From contig JBCBMY010000001.1 in NCBI GenBank assembly GCA_039822045.1, positions 248,001 through 312,000 of the forward strand: a stretch of DNA of 64,000 bases, in the 5' to 3' direction. This document shows positions 42,938 to 51,035 of this stretch, piece after piece (positions within the stretch are counted from its first letter, which is position 1; each line of letters starts with the position of its first letter). The notes under the pieces are model-generated. The model did not search any database, was not told the origin of the DNA, and worked only from the letters and a program-made list of their open reading frames with translations. The position numbers were made by a program, and so were the translations under genes. This stretch comes from HLUCCA09 sp039822045 (GTDB taxonomy: Bacteria > Pseudomonadota > Alphaproteobacteria > Rhodobacterales > Rhodobacteraceae).

Positions 42938-44338
42938 TCAGCCGGCTTTTGCCCGCGCAGCGGTACGGCGTCGAACCGGTGCTGGCCGCACGCGCTTTTC
43001 TATCTCGTCATAAAGGAGCGCCGTCACGTTCTTTGTGGTCGCCTTTTCAATCCCTTCGAATCCTGGGGAGCTGTTGACCTCCAGAACTTTAGGGCCCTCT
43101 TCGGATCGCAGGAGGTCGACGCCGGCCATGTGCAGCCCGAATGCGCGGGCCGCCTTCACAGCCGTTTCGCGCTCGGCTCGAGAGATACGTACCGCTTCGG
43201 CTGTGCCGCCTTGATGTAGGTTCGAGCGGAACTCGCCCGCCGCCGCCTTGCGTCGCATGGCCGCGACCACTTTTGTGCCGATGACGAGGCAGCGAATGTC
43301 TTCGCCTGCCGCTTCCTTGACGAAGTGCTGGACAAGGAAGTTGGCCTTGAGCCCACGAAAGGCCGAGATCACCGATTGTGCGGCCTTTTTTGTCTCGGCC
43401 AGCACCACGCCTTTGCCCTGCGTGCTCTCCAGCAGTTTGACGATCAATGGCGCGGATCCCACGAGTTCGATGAGATTGTCGGTGTCCTTCGGCGAGGCCG
43501 CAAAGGCGGTCATCGGCATGCCGATGCGATGGCGTGCGAGGATCTGGTGCGCGTGGAGTTTGTCTCGACTTGCCGTGATCCCCGCCGCGCCATTGACGCA
43601 GTATGTGCCGATCGACTCGAACTGGCGGATAACGGCCGTGCCGTAGGCCGTCACCGAGGCGCCCACTCGCGGCACAACGGCGTCGTAGCGGGGCAGGCGC
43701 TTGCCGTCATAGTGGATCTCGGGCGAAAGCGCGTTGATTGCCATGTAGCAGCGTAGCGTGTCGATCACTTCCACGACGTGCCCGCGCGTCTCGCCTTCGG
43801 CCACAAGGCGGGACGTGGAGTAATTTGGCTCACGGCTCAGGACTGCGATCCGCAGCGAACGCTTTGGCGCTGCCTCGCGAACGCGCGCGGTGTGGTAGGG
43901 ATCGAAGCTCAAAACCGGCTGGCAGAACGACTCCGCCGGGCTCACAACGACGTCTTCGGTCAGAGCCTGCCTGCCAAGCAACATACGATAGGCCATTGTG
44001 CCGCGATCTGTCAGAGTGATTTCGATGGGCCAATTGCGCTCGGCGACGTGCAACTCGGTACCGATGACATACCGAAGCTCTGCCTCGCCATTCGACGAGG
44101 TCACCTCGCGTCGGTCTAGGATGTCGGCCGAACACGGTATCGCAATGTCATCATTGCCCGGGATCGGATGCACGGCGAAGCGAACCTTGGGACGCGCTGC
44201 GGGCCCGAACGCCTCGATATCGAACGCGTGGAGCGCCGACGTGCGTGCGCCGGTGTCGATCTTGGCCTTGAGGGCCGGGAGACCGAGGCCCGGAAGCGAG
44301 ACCCACTCCTCCCAGCCCAGTGTCAATGGCTCGCTCAT
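42938..44338 (-). CDS. rimK: Fusion of retropepsin-like (RimB/DUF785) domain with RimK ATP-grasp ligase
   Basis: 466 residues in two parts. Residues 1-140: a retropepsin-like domain with the aspartic motif AKIDTGARTSALHA (Asp28-Thr-Gly-Ala) and MLLGRQAL. Residues 160-450: an ATP-grasp ligase with IAVLSREPNYSTSRLVAEG, INGAAG-type loop, PLIVKLLESTQGKGVVLAE, HFVKEAAGEDIRCLVIG and VLEVNSSPGFEGIE. RimK adds glutamates to the C-terminus of ribosomal protein S6; DUF785/RimB proteins are its frequent neighbours. The fusion places the presumed opposing activity or a regulator on the same chain. Function assignment of the N-domain is inferred. Confidence 0.9.
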   Translation of the reverse strand: MSEPLTLGWEEWVSLPGLGLPALKAKIDTGARTSALHAFDIEAFGPAARPKVRFAVHPIPGNDDIAIPCSADILDRREVTSSNGEAELRYVIGTELHVAERNWPIEITLTDRGTMAYRMLLGRQALTEDVVVSPAESFCQPVLSFDPYHTARVREAAPKRSLRIAVLSREPNYSTSRLVAEGETRGHVVEVIDTLRCYMAINALSPEIHYDGKRLPRYDAVVPRVGASVTAYGTAVIRQFESIGTYCVNGAAGITASRDKLHAHQILARHRIGMPMTAFAASPKDTDNLIELVGSAPLIVKLLESTQGKGVVLAETKKAAQSVISAFRGLKANFLVQHFVKEAAGEDIRCLVIGTKVVAAMRRKAAAGEFRSNLHQGGTAEAVRISRAERETAVKAARAFGLHMAGVDLLRSEEGPKVLEVNSSPGFEGIEKATTKNVTALLYDEIEKRVRPAPVRRRTAARAKAG

Positions 44339-44500
44339 GGAACCTCCCCGTCGGTGGGACCGGTTTGCCGGCCGTGATGTTCTGGCGCGGATATTGCCCG
44401 CAACCCTCGCGCCAGCCTATCGGCCTCGGCGCAGAGAAGAAACCGCGGGAAAGACGAAGGCTCTAGCAATACCGGCCGGTCTCGGGCAGAGGGCCCGATC

Positions 44501-45643
44501 ATGACCGACGCGACGCCTGACCGATTTTCCTTTGCCCTTGCCGCCACCTCGGGCCGGGCTCGAACCGGGATCATCTCCACGCCCCGCGGTGAAATCCGGA
44601 CGCCCGCCTTCATGCCGGTGGGAACCGCCGCCACCGTGAAGGCCATGCTGCCGGAAAGCGTGCGTGCGACGGGCGCCGATATCCTGCTCGGCAACACGTA
44701 TCACCTGATGCTCCGCCCGACGGCCGAGCGGATCGACCGGCTTGGCGGGCTGCATGGGTTCATGAACTGGGATCGGCCCATCCTGACGGACTCGGGCGGG
44801 TTCCAAGTCATGTCGCTGGCCGATCTGAGAAAGCTCACCGAAGACGGTGTTTCGTTCCGCTCCCATATCGACGGGTCGCAACATATGTTGACGCCGGAGC
44901 GGTCGATGGAGATCCAGCGCCTTCTGGGCTCGGACATCGTGATGGCGTTTGACGAATGCCCGGCATTGCCTGCCCCACGGGACCGGATCGCCGAAAGCAT
45001 GCGCCTGTCAATGCGATGGGCGCAACGGTCGCGCGATGCGTTTGGTGACCGGCCGGGGCACGCGCTTTTTGGCATCCAGCAGGGCGGGCTCAACAAGGAG
45101 TTGCGAGCCGAGAGTGCCGATGCGCTGACCGCGATCGGATTTGACGGCTATGCGGTCGGCGGGCTCGCCGTGGGCGAAGGGCAAGATGCGATGTTCGCCT
45201 GCCTCGATTTTGCGCCGGAGCAGCTGCCCCAGGATCGGCCGCGCTACCTGATGGGTGTTGGCAAGCCCGACGACATTGTCGGCGCCGTCGCGCGCGGCAT
45301 AGACATGATGGACTGCGTCTTGCCATCGCGCTCCGGCCGCACGGGCCAAGCCTTTACCCGCCGTGGCGTCGTCAACATCAAGAATGCCCGACACGCCGAC
45401 GATCCGCGACCGCTGGACGAGGAGTGCAGTTGCCCGGCCTGTCGGGGCTACAGCCGCGCGTATCTCCATCATGTGTTCAGGGCAGGGGAGATGATCTCGG
45501 GCATGCTGCTGACCTGGCACAACCTGCTTTATTACCAGGAGCTTATGGCAGATATGCGCGAGGCGATTTCAAACGGGACCTTTGCGGAGTTCGAGATGGC
45601 CTTTCATGCCAAGCGTGCCGAGGGCGACATTCCTCGGCTCTAG
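44501..45643 (+). CDS. tgt: Queuine tRNA-ribosyltransferase
   Basis: Exchanges guanine-34 for preQ1 in GUN-anticodon tRNAs. 380 residues. Seen: FMPVGTAATVKAMLPE, GNTYHLMLRP, the active-site Asp97 in LTDSGGFQVMSL, GGLAVGEGQ, the nucleophile Asp271 in MMDCVLPSRSGRTGQAFTRRG, and the zinc site CSCPACRGYSRAYLHH. Divergent from rimK; 163 bases between them form a shared promoter region. Likely constitutive housekeeping. Confidence 0.97.
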   Translation: MTDATPDRFSFALAATSGRARTGIISTPRGEIRTPAFMPVGTAATVKAMLPESVRATGADILLGNTYHLMLRPTAERIDRLGGLHGFMNWDRPILTDSGGFQVMSLADLRKLTEDGVSFRSHIDGSQHMLTPERSMEIQRLLGSDIVMAFDECPALPAPRDRIAESMRLSMRWAQRSRDAFGDRPGHALFGIQQGGLNKELRAESADALTAIGFDGYAVGGLAVGEGQDAMFACLDFAPEQLPQDRPRYLMGVGKPDDIVGAVARGIDMMDCVLPSRSGRTGQAFTRRGVVNIKNARHADDPRPLDEECSCPACRGYSRAYLHHVFRAGEMISGMLLTWHNLLYYQELMADMREAISNGTFAEFEMAFHAKRAEGDIPRL

Positions 45644-45991
45644 CGGGCAGCGGCCGGTTCGGACAATGGGCTCCCAAGGGCGCGACACCCCTTCGTCTGA
45701 TCGCGCCCCTTCGACCGACTGGTTGGAACGCAGTCTCGTCTGTTCCCGAGGATCCATGCCGCGCATTGCCCCCCCTCCGCCGAGCATCTCGAAGGATTTG
45801 ATCCGTTTACCTGTCATCAACTCGCGCCTTGCCCCGGCTTGCCGGCAGGTGCACACTCTGCGCGATCCAGGGACGCGGTTGAAACAAGGAGGGACGCGCC
45901 CCAACTAACCCCTCCGTGACAGGAGAGGGCCCAGCGTCGCCGATTTGCGGGACAGTGGCTCTCTTGCCAACAGAAACAGGACATCGAGCAC
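45644..45991 (+). other. 348-base gene-free leader between tgt and lon
   Basis: No reading frame here has family features on either strand; the short open frames do not resemble proteins. It contains several GC-rich partial dyads (for example GGCTTGCCGGCAGG) and a heat-shock promoter-like element described separately. Its length suggests a regulated lon promoter with an 80-100 base leader. Confidence 0.5.
45879..45907 (+). promoter_or_regulatory. RpoH-like promoter upstream of lon
   Basis: TTGAAA (45879-45884) and CCCCAACTA (45899-45907) with a 14-base spacer resemble the sigma-32 consensus TTGAA / CCCCATNTA with one mismatch in the -10. lon is a classic heat-shock gene. The start would be about 80 bases upstream of the ATG. 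Confidence 0.4.
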
Positions 45992-48409
45992 ATGCAAGAG
46001 CCCCTGAGCCAATCCTACCCGGTACTGCCGCTTCGCGACATCGTGGTGTTTCCCCACATGATTGTGCCGCTCTTCGTTGGCCGCGACAAATCGGTGCGCG
46101 CCCTCGAAGAGGTGATGGCTGATGACAAACAGATCCTCTTGGCCTCTCAGATCGACCCGAGCCAGGACGACCCCGAGCCCGAGGGCATCTATCGCGCCGG
46201 TGTTCTGGCGAACGTGTTGCAGCTCCTCAAGCTGCCGGACGGCACCGTCAAGGTGCTCGTCGAGGGCAAGGCCCGCGTGCGAATCGTCGACTATGTTCGC
46301 ACCGACGACTTCTTCGAGGCGTCGGCGGAATATCTGACGGAACTGCCGGGCAACACCGATGAAATTGAAGCGCTTGTCCGCTCGGTTGCCACCGAGTTCG
46401 AACGCTATGCAAAGGTGAAGAAGAACATCCCCGAAGAGGCGCTGTCGGCGGTGGCGGAGGCCAAGCAATCGGCCAAGCTGGCCGATCTGGTGTCGGGGCA
46501 TCTCGGCCTTGAGGTCGACAAGAAGCAGGACCTGCTGGAGACGCTCTCGGTTTCGGAGCGGCTGGAGAAAGTCTACGGCCTGATGCAGGGCGAGATGTCG
46601 GTTTTGCAGGTTGAGAAGAAGATCAAGACGCGTGTGAAGTCTCAGATGGAGCGCACGCAGCGCGAGTATTACCTCAACGAGCAAATGAAGGCGATCCAGC
46701 GCGAGCTGGGCGATGGCGACGAGGGCCAGAACGAGATCGCCGAGCTCGAAGAGCGGATTGCGTCGACCAAACTGTCGAAGGAAGCTCGCGAAAAGGCCGA
46801 TGCCGAGGTCAAAAAGCTCAAGAACATGAGCCCGATGTCGGCCGAAGCGACCGTTGTGCGGAACTACCTCGACTGGATGCTGTCGATCCCGTGGGGCGTG
46901 AAGTCCCGCGTGAAGAAGGACCTCGGCCGCGCACAGAAGATCCTCGATGACGACCATTACAGCCTTGAGAAGGTCAAAGAGCGGATCGTTGAGTACCTTG
47001 CGGTGCAGCAGCGGTCGGCCAAGCTGAAGGGGCCGATCCTGTGCCTTGTCGGCCCTCCGGGCGTTGGTAAGACGTCGCTCGGCAAGTCGGTGGCGAAGGC
47101 TACGGGGCGCGAGTTCATCCGCATCTCGCTCGGCGGGGTGCGGGACGAGTCGGAGATCCGCGGCCATCGTCGGACCTATATCGGCTCGATGCCCGGCAAG
47201 ATCGTCCAGGCGCTGAAGAAGGCCAAAACGACGAACCCCCTGATCCTCCTCGATGAGATCGACAAGATGGGTCAGGACTTCCGGGGCGACCCGGCGTCGG
47301 CGATGCTGGAGGTGCTCGATCCGGAGCAGAACTCGACCTTCGTCGACCACTATCTGGAGGTGGAGTACGATCTGTCGAACGTCATGTTCCTGACCACGGC
47401 GAACTCCTACAACATGCCCGGGCCGCTTCTCGACCGGATGGAGATCATCCCGCTTGCCGGTTACACCGAAGACGAGAAGGTCGAGATCGCCAAGCGTCAC
47501 CTCATTGCAAAGCAGGTGAAGAACCACGGTCTAAAGTCCGGGGAGTTCGACCTGACGGACGAGGCGCTGACCGAGATCATCCGTACCTATACGCGGGAAG
47601 CCGGTGTGCGGAACCTCGAGCGGGAGATCGCAAAGCTCAGCCGCAAGGCGGTGACCAAGATCGTCCGGAAGGAAAGCGACAAGGTGACGGTCACCCCAGG
47701 CGATCTGGAAGACTTCCTTGGCGTCAAGCGCTTCCGCTACGGCCTCGCCGAGGTCGAGGATCAAGTCGGTGTCGTGACGGGGCTCGCCTATACGTCGGTC
47801 GGTGGCGATCTGTTGCAGATCGAGGCACTGCGCCTGCCGGGCAAGGGCCGAATGAAAACAACCGGCAAGCTGGGCGAGGTGATGAAGGAATCGATCGATG
47901 CGGCGTCGTCATACGTTCGGTCTATCGCCCCGTCCATCGGAGTGAAGCCGCCGCGCTTTGACACGATGGATATCCACGTTCACGTGCCCGAGGGCGCGAC
48001 GCCGAAGGATGGGCCCTCTGCCGGTTTGGCGATGGTGACGTCTATCGTGTCGGTGCTGACGCAGATCCCGGTGCGCAAGGACATCGCCATGACCGGCGAA
48101 GTCACGCTGCGGGGGAATGCTCTGCCGATTGGCGGGCTCAAGGAAAAGCTCCTCGCGGCGCTTCGCGGTGGGATCAAGACGGTCTTCATCCCGAAGGAGA
48201 ACGAGAAGGACCTCGCCGAGATCCCCGACAATGTGAAGAACGGGTTGGACATCATCCCGGTCGATCATGTCCGCGAGGTGCTGCAGAAGGCCCTCATCCG
48301 GCAGCCAGAGGCCATCGAATGGGATGAGGCGGCCGAAGAGGAAGCTGCAGCGGCGCGTGCCGCAAAGCTCGCGGCGCAAGGGGTGGAGAGCGGCACGACC
48401 GCCCACTAA
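45992..48409 (+). CDS. lon: ATP-dependent protease Lon (LonA)
   Basis: Soluble ATP-dependent serine protease for damaged and regulatory proteins. 805 residues, close to E. coli Lon. Seen: N-domain YPVLPLRDIVVFPHMIVPLF, coiled-coil region, AAA+ Walker A GPPGVGKTS from residue 354, Walker B LILLDEIDKMG, and the protease domain with catalytic Ser676 in DGPSAGLAM and Lys719 in GGLKEKLLAA, spaced 43 residues apart as in E. coli Lon (Ser679/Lys722). A strong terminator follows 18 bases after the stop. Confidence 0.98.
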   Translation: MQEPLSQSYPVLPLRDIVVFPHMIVPLFVGRDKSVRALEEVMADDKQILLASQIDPSQDDPEPEGIYRAGVLANVLQLLKLPDGTVKVLVEGKARVRIVDYVRTDDFFEASAEYLTELPGNTDEIEALVRSVATEFERYAKVKKNIPEEALSAVAEAKQSAKLADLVSGHLGLEVDKKQDLLETLSVSERLEKVYGLMQGEMSVLQVEKKIKTRVKSQMERTQREYYLNEQMKAIQRELGDGDEGQNEIAELEERIASTKLSKEAREKADAEVKKLKNMSPMSAEATVVRNYLDWMLSIPWGVKSRVKKDLGRAQKILDDDHYSLEKVKERIVEYLAVQQRSAKLKGPILCLVGPPGVGKTSLGKSVAKATGREFIRISLGGVRDESEIRGHRRTYIGSMPGKIVQALKKAKTTNPLILLDEIDKMGQDFRGDPASAMLEVLDPEQNSTFVDHYLEVEYDLSNVMFLTTANSYNMPGPLLDRMEIIPLAGYTEDEKVEIAKRHLIAKQVKNHGLKSGEFDLTDEALTEIIRTYTREAGVRNLEREIAKLSRKAVTKIVRKESDKVTVTPGDLEDFLGVKRFRYGLAEVEDQVGVVTGLAYTSVGGDLLQIEALRLPGKGRMKTTGKLGEVMKESIDAASSYVRSIAPSIGVKPPRFDTMDIHVHVPEGATPKDGPSAGLAMVTSIVSVLTQIPVRKDIAMTGEVTLRGNALPIGGLKEKLLAALRGGIKTVFIPKENEKDLAEIPDNVKNGLDIIPVDHVREVLQKALIRQPEAIEWDEAAEEEAAAARAAKLAAQGVESGTTAH

Positions 48410-48426
48410 CCTGATGCCCGAGTCTG

Positions 48427-48456
48427 AAGGGGGCGCGCTGGGGTGCGCCCCTTTTT
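48427..48456 (+). terminator. Intrinsic terminator of lon
   Basis: GGGGCGC (48430-48436) pairs perfectly with GCGCCCC (48445-48451) across an 8-base loop, flanked by AA and TTTTT (48452-48456). It starts about 20 bases after the lon stop. One-directional T-run on the plus strand. Confidence 0.85.
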
Positions 48457-48568
48457 CATTTTTGAACAGGGATTTATCTCACCATCTTCAGGTAAGACTT
48501 GAAGGACTCTCGAGCGGGCGTGATTGGAACGCTGCACTTCGATTGTGGGAAGAATCGGCTGAGCCGCG

Positions 48569-49051
48569 CTAGTCCAGACCGCGCATTCGGCTTTCGGCTC
48601 GATCCCAGGCCGCGCGCATCTGCGCTGCCTGGTTGGGATCGCCAACGTCGGGCAATTCGGGCCGCTTGCCACCCATCTTGGACCAGCTTTTGGCATCGGC
48701 GAACAAGACGAAATAGAGGCTCTCGACCTTCGGCCTGAAGAGGTTCGTCCAGAACTCTCCCATGACGTTGCGAGCCGCAGTAAGCCGGTGTCCGCCGTTC
48801 ACCACAACCCAGCGCCCCTTGCGTCCGATCCTGGCGGTGATCGGTTCGACCGGCTGATAGCCGCGTGATCGGATGGACCGCTCAAGCGCCGCCAGCCTGG
48901 GGCTTTCGCCACGCTCGAAGTTCTTGAGCTCCAGCTTGTCAAGCAGATCCGCAGGCACCTCAATCGCTGCCATCCCGTTGACGAACGGGATGCGGTCGAG
49001 ATCCGCTTCGGTCTCGACCCGGAAGACTTTGGGCACCGCTGTGTTCATCAT
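48569..49051 (-). CDS. ParB/Srx-fold domain protein
   Basis: 160 residues (ATG 49051; a second ATG follows directly). A ParB N-terminal-like core: IEVPADLLDKLE, LAALERSIRSRGYQPVEPIT and WVVVNGGHRLTAARNVMGEF with the conserved GxHR nucleotide/catalytic box. It lacks the ParB helix-turn-helix and partner-binding domains, so it is not a chromosome partition protein; stand-alone members act as CTPase/nuclease-type or sulfiredoxin-fold proteins of unknown role. A Fur-box-like element overlaps its upstream region. Confidence 0.7.
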   Translation of the reverse strand: MMNTAVPKVFRVETEADLDRIPFVNGMAAIEVPADLLDKLELKNFERGESPRLAALERSIRSRGYQPVEPITARIGRKGRWVVVNGGHRLTAARNVMGEFWTNLFRPKVESLYFVLFADAKSWSKMGGKRPELPDVGDPNQAAQMRAAWDRAESRMRGLD

Positions 49052-49073
49052 CCGTGTTGCTCGGCCTCATTGA

Positions 49074-49088
49074 TGAGAGTCATTCTTA
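49074..49088 (-). promoter_or_regulatory. Fur/Mur-box-like element upstream of the ParB-like gene
   Basis: TGAGAGTCATTCTTA matches the 7-1-7 Fur motif TGATAATCATTATCA at 11 of 15 positions. It lies 23 bases upstream of the ATG of the minus-strand ParB-like gene in an AT-rich pocket (49075-49135). The regulator is not identified; alphaproteobacterial Fur homologues often respond to manganese. Confidence 0.3.
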
Positions 49089-49166
49089 GTAGTGTATATA
49101 CAAATCGAATGGCAAAATAAAGGGTATCGGGCCAAAAGTAAGCAGTTCGAATCCGAGGTGCGGCCC

Positions 49167-49195
49167 TTGAACTGTTTCATCGGCTTCGATAGATC
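49167..49195 (+). promoter_or_regulatory. Promoter of the tRNA-Val pair
   Basis: TTGAAC (49167-49172), 17-base spacer, TAGATC (49190-49195). The predicted start near 49202 lies just ahead of the mature tRNA 5' end at 49209. A single promoter could serve both tRNA genes. Confidence 0.5.
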
Positions 49196-49208
49196 GCCCT
49201 GCACCGGC

Positions 49209-49283
49209 GGGTGATTAGCTCAGTGGTAGAGCGCTTCGTTCACATCGAAGATGTCGGGGGTTCAAATCCCTCATCACCCACCA
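49209..49283 (+). tRNA. tRNA-Val, anticodon CAC
   Basis: 75 bases including encoded CCA. Acceptor stem GGGTGAT pairs perfectly with ATCACCC, discriminator A. Anticodon arm CTTCG-TTCACAT-CGAAG gives anticodon CAC (reads GUG). D-arm (AGCTCAGTGGTAGAGC) and T-arm (GGGGGTTCAAATCCCTC) are normal. Confidence 0.95.
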
Positions 49284-49427
49284 TTTCTCTGCGTGTCGTC
49301 CGCGAGGCCTTTCGGCTACCGAACGGCGGTCGTTCAGAATGTCTCGTTCGAGGTCGGCCCGTGCCTTCCGGCCCTTGCCCTTGGCATCGCTCGCGCGATA
49401 TGGGCTGCGGGCGATGTGCCCGATTGG

Positions 49428-49503
<76 letters not shown>

Positions 49504-49581
49504 CCGGACCGCTTGACGGCGCGTCCGCCTTTGCCCACCCTGACGCCGGAAGGCCCAGCGCAGAAAGCACCGTCCGCGGCA

Positions 49582-49983
49582 ATGACCGAGCCAAGTGAAA
49601 CGCCGCCAGACGGGCCTCCCGTGATCCGCACGATCGCGATGCCGGCAGATACCAATCCTTCGGGCGACATCTTTGGCGGCTGGCTGATGAGCCAGATGGA
49701 CCTCGCTGCCGGGACGCTTGCCGCACTGCGGTCTCGCGGCCGGTCGGCCACGATCGCCGTGGACGCCATGATCTTTCATCGACCCGTGAAGATCGGCGAT
49801 GAGGTGTCGCTCTATGCCGATCTCGTGTCGGTGGGGCGGACATCGATGAAGATCCACGTCGAGGCGTGGCGGCGCGCGCGGGCTGGTACTGAGACATCGC
49901 GCGTGACCGAGGCAACGTTTACCTTCGTCGCGCTCGACGACGCGGGTCGGCCACGGGCCGTGCTTGACGACGCTTCAGTGTAG
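49582..49983 (+). CDS. Acyl-CoA thioesterase, YciA-type hotdog protein
   Basis: 133 residues from ATG 49582 (longer frame overlaps the tRNA). Single hotdog domain: ADTNPSGDIFGGWLMSQMDLAAG, with the N-G-IFGGW pattern and catalytic Asp of YciA/BACH-type thioesterases, then FHRPVKIGDEVSLYADLVSVG. Hydrolyses acyl-CoA, chain length unknown; YciA prefers medium to long chains. It is the only gene between the tRNAs and pirin. A GTGCGC-GCCT-GCGCAC dyad just after the stop (49983-49998) has no T-run. Confidence 0.88.
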   Translation: MTEPSETPPDGPPVIRTIAMPADTNPSGDIFGGWLMSQMDLAAGTLAALRSRGRSATIAVDAMIFHRPVKIGDEVSLYADLVSVGRTSMKIHVEAWRRARAGTETSRVTEATFTFVALDDAGRPRAVLDDASV

Positions 49984-50078
49984 TGCGCGCCTGCGCACAA
50001 TTGCTGATCCCTTACTAATATTCTGTGCGGAGAGCCGCGTGATATCTATGGGGAGACAGTCAATGCAAGGAGAGGCTC

Positions 50079-51017
50079 ATGAGCTGGAATCCAACCCTCG
50101 ATCCTGATTGCCCGACCGGTGATGCGGTGGATGCAATCGACACTCTGATCATCCCGCGTGCGCGTGACCTGGGGGGCTTTGAGGTGCGGCGGGCGCTGCC
50201 GGCACCGAAGCGTCAGATGGTCGGTCCGTTCATCTTTTTCGACCAGATGGGACCGGCCGAGTTCCTGCCGACCAAGGGAATGGATGTTCGCCCGCATCCG
50301 CATATTGGCCTGGCGACCATCAGCTATCTGTTCCGAGGCCGGATGCATCACCGTGACAGCCTGGGTACCGATGCCTGGATCGAGCCGGGTGCCGTGAACT
50401 GGATGGTAGCCGGACACGGGATCACCCATTCCGAGCGCACCGATGACGAGACGCAGACCGATCCGATGCCGTTCTTCGGGATCCAGACCTGGGTCGCCTT
50501 GCCGAAGGACCATGAGGACCGTCCCGCCGAGTTCGAGCACGCGCCGATGGACAGGCTTCCGCTGATGGAAGGTGAAGGCAAGGAGGTGCGCCTGATCCTA
50601 GGCAGCGCCTATGGCGAGCGTGCGCCGGTCAAAACCGCGTCGGAGATGTTCTATGCCGATGCTGTGCTTCAGCCCGGAGCCAAGCTGCCGATGCCCGAAG
50701 AGCACGAAGACCGCGGTATTTACGTGGTCGAAGGCGAAATCGACATGGCGGGGCAAACCTACCCTGCCGGCCAGATGATGGTGTTTCGGCCCGGCGACCG
50801 GGTGTCGGTGACGGCCGGGGCGCACGGGGCGCGGCTGATGCTCCTGGGCGGAGAGACGCTGGAGGGCCCGCGCTACATCTGGTGGAACTTCGTTGCGTCC
50901 TCGAAGGAGCGCATCGAGGACGCCAAGGAGGCATGGCGGCAAGGCGATTGGCAGAACGGCCGTTTCCACCTGCCGCCAGGAGACGATCAGGAGTTTATCC
51001 CGATCCCGGAGAAGTAA
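50079..51017 (+). CDS. Pirin family protein
   Basis: 312 residues with the double cupin of pirins. The N-terminal cupin keeps the metal ligands in RPHPHIGLATISYLF (two His), HHRDSLG and the third region HGITHSER (His, Glu). The C-terminal cupin (GIYVVEGEIDMAGQTYPAGQ) lacks them, as usual. Bacterial pirins are reported as redox-responsive proteins or quercetinase-like dioxygenases; no partner is evident here. AAGGAGAGGCTC precedes the ATG. Confidence 0.92.
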   Translation: MSWNPTLDPDCPTGDAVDAIDTLIIPRARDLGGFEVRRALPAPKRQMVGPFIFFDQMGPAEFLPTKGMDVRPHPHIGLATISYLFRGRMHHRDSLGTDAWIEPGAVNWMVAGHGITHSERTDDETQTDPMPFFGIQTWVALPKDHEDRPAEFEHAPMDRLPLMEGEGKEVRLILGSAYGERAPVKTASEMFYADAVLQPGAKLPMPEEHEDRGIYVVEGEIDMAGQTYPAGQMMVFRPGDRVSVTAGAHGARLMLLGGETLEGPRYIWWNFVASSKERIEDAKEAWRQGDWQNGRFHLPPGDDQEFIPIPEK

Positions 51018-51035
51018 CCGCGATGGCGCGTCGGT

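Noticed and set aside
45905..47527. 540-codon open frame on the minus strand
   Set aside because: It is antisense to lon, whose motifs are unambiguous; the composition (His/Leu/Arg-rich) is typical of shadow frames in GC-rich DNA.
49146..49154. TTCGAATCC, a T-loop-like motif ahead of the tRNA-Val pair (possible att-site remnant)
   Set aside because: The flanks do not form a T-stem and no acceptor half is present.
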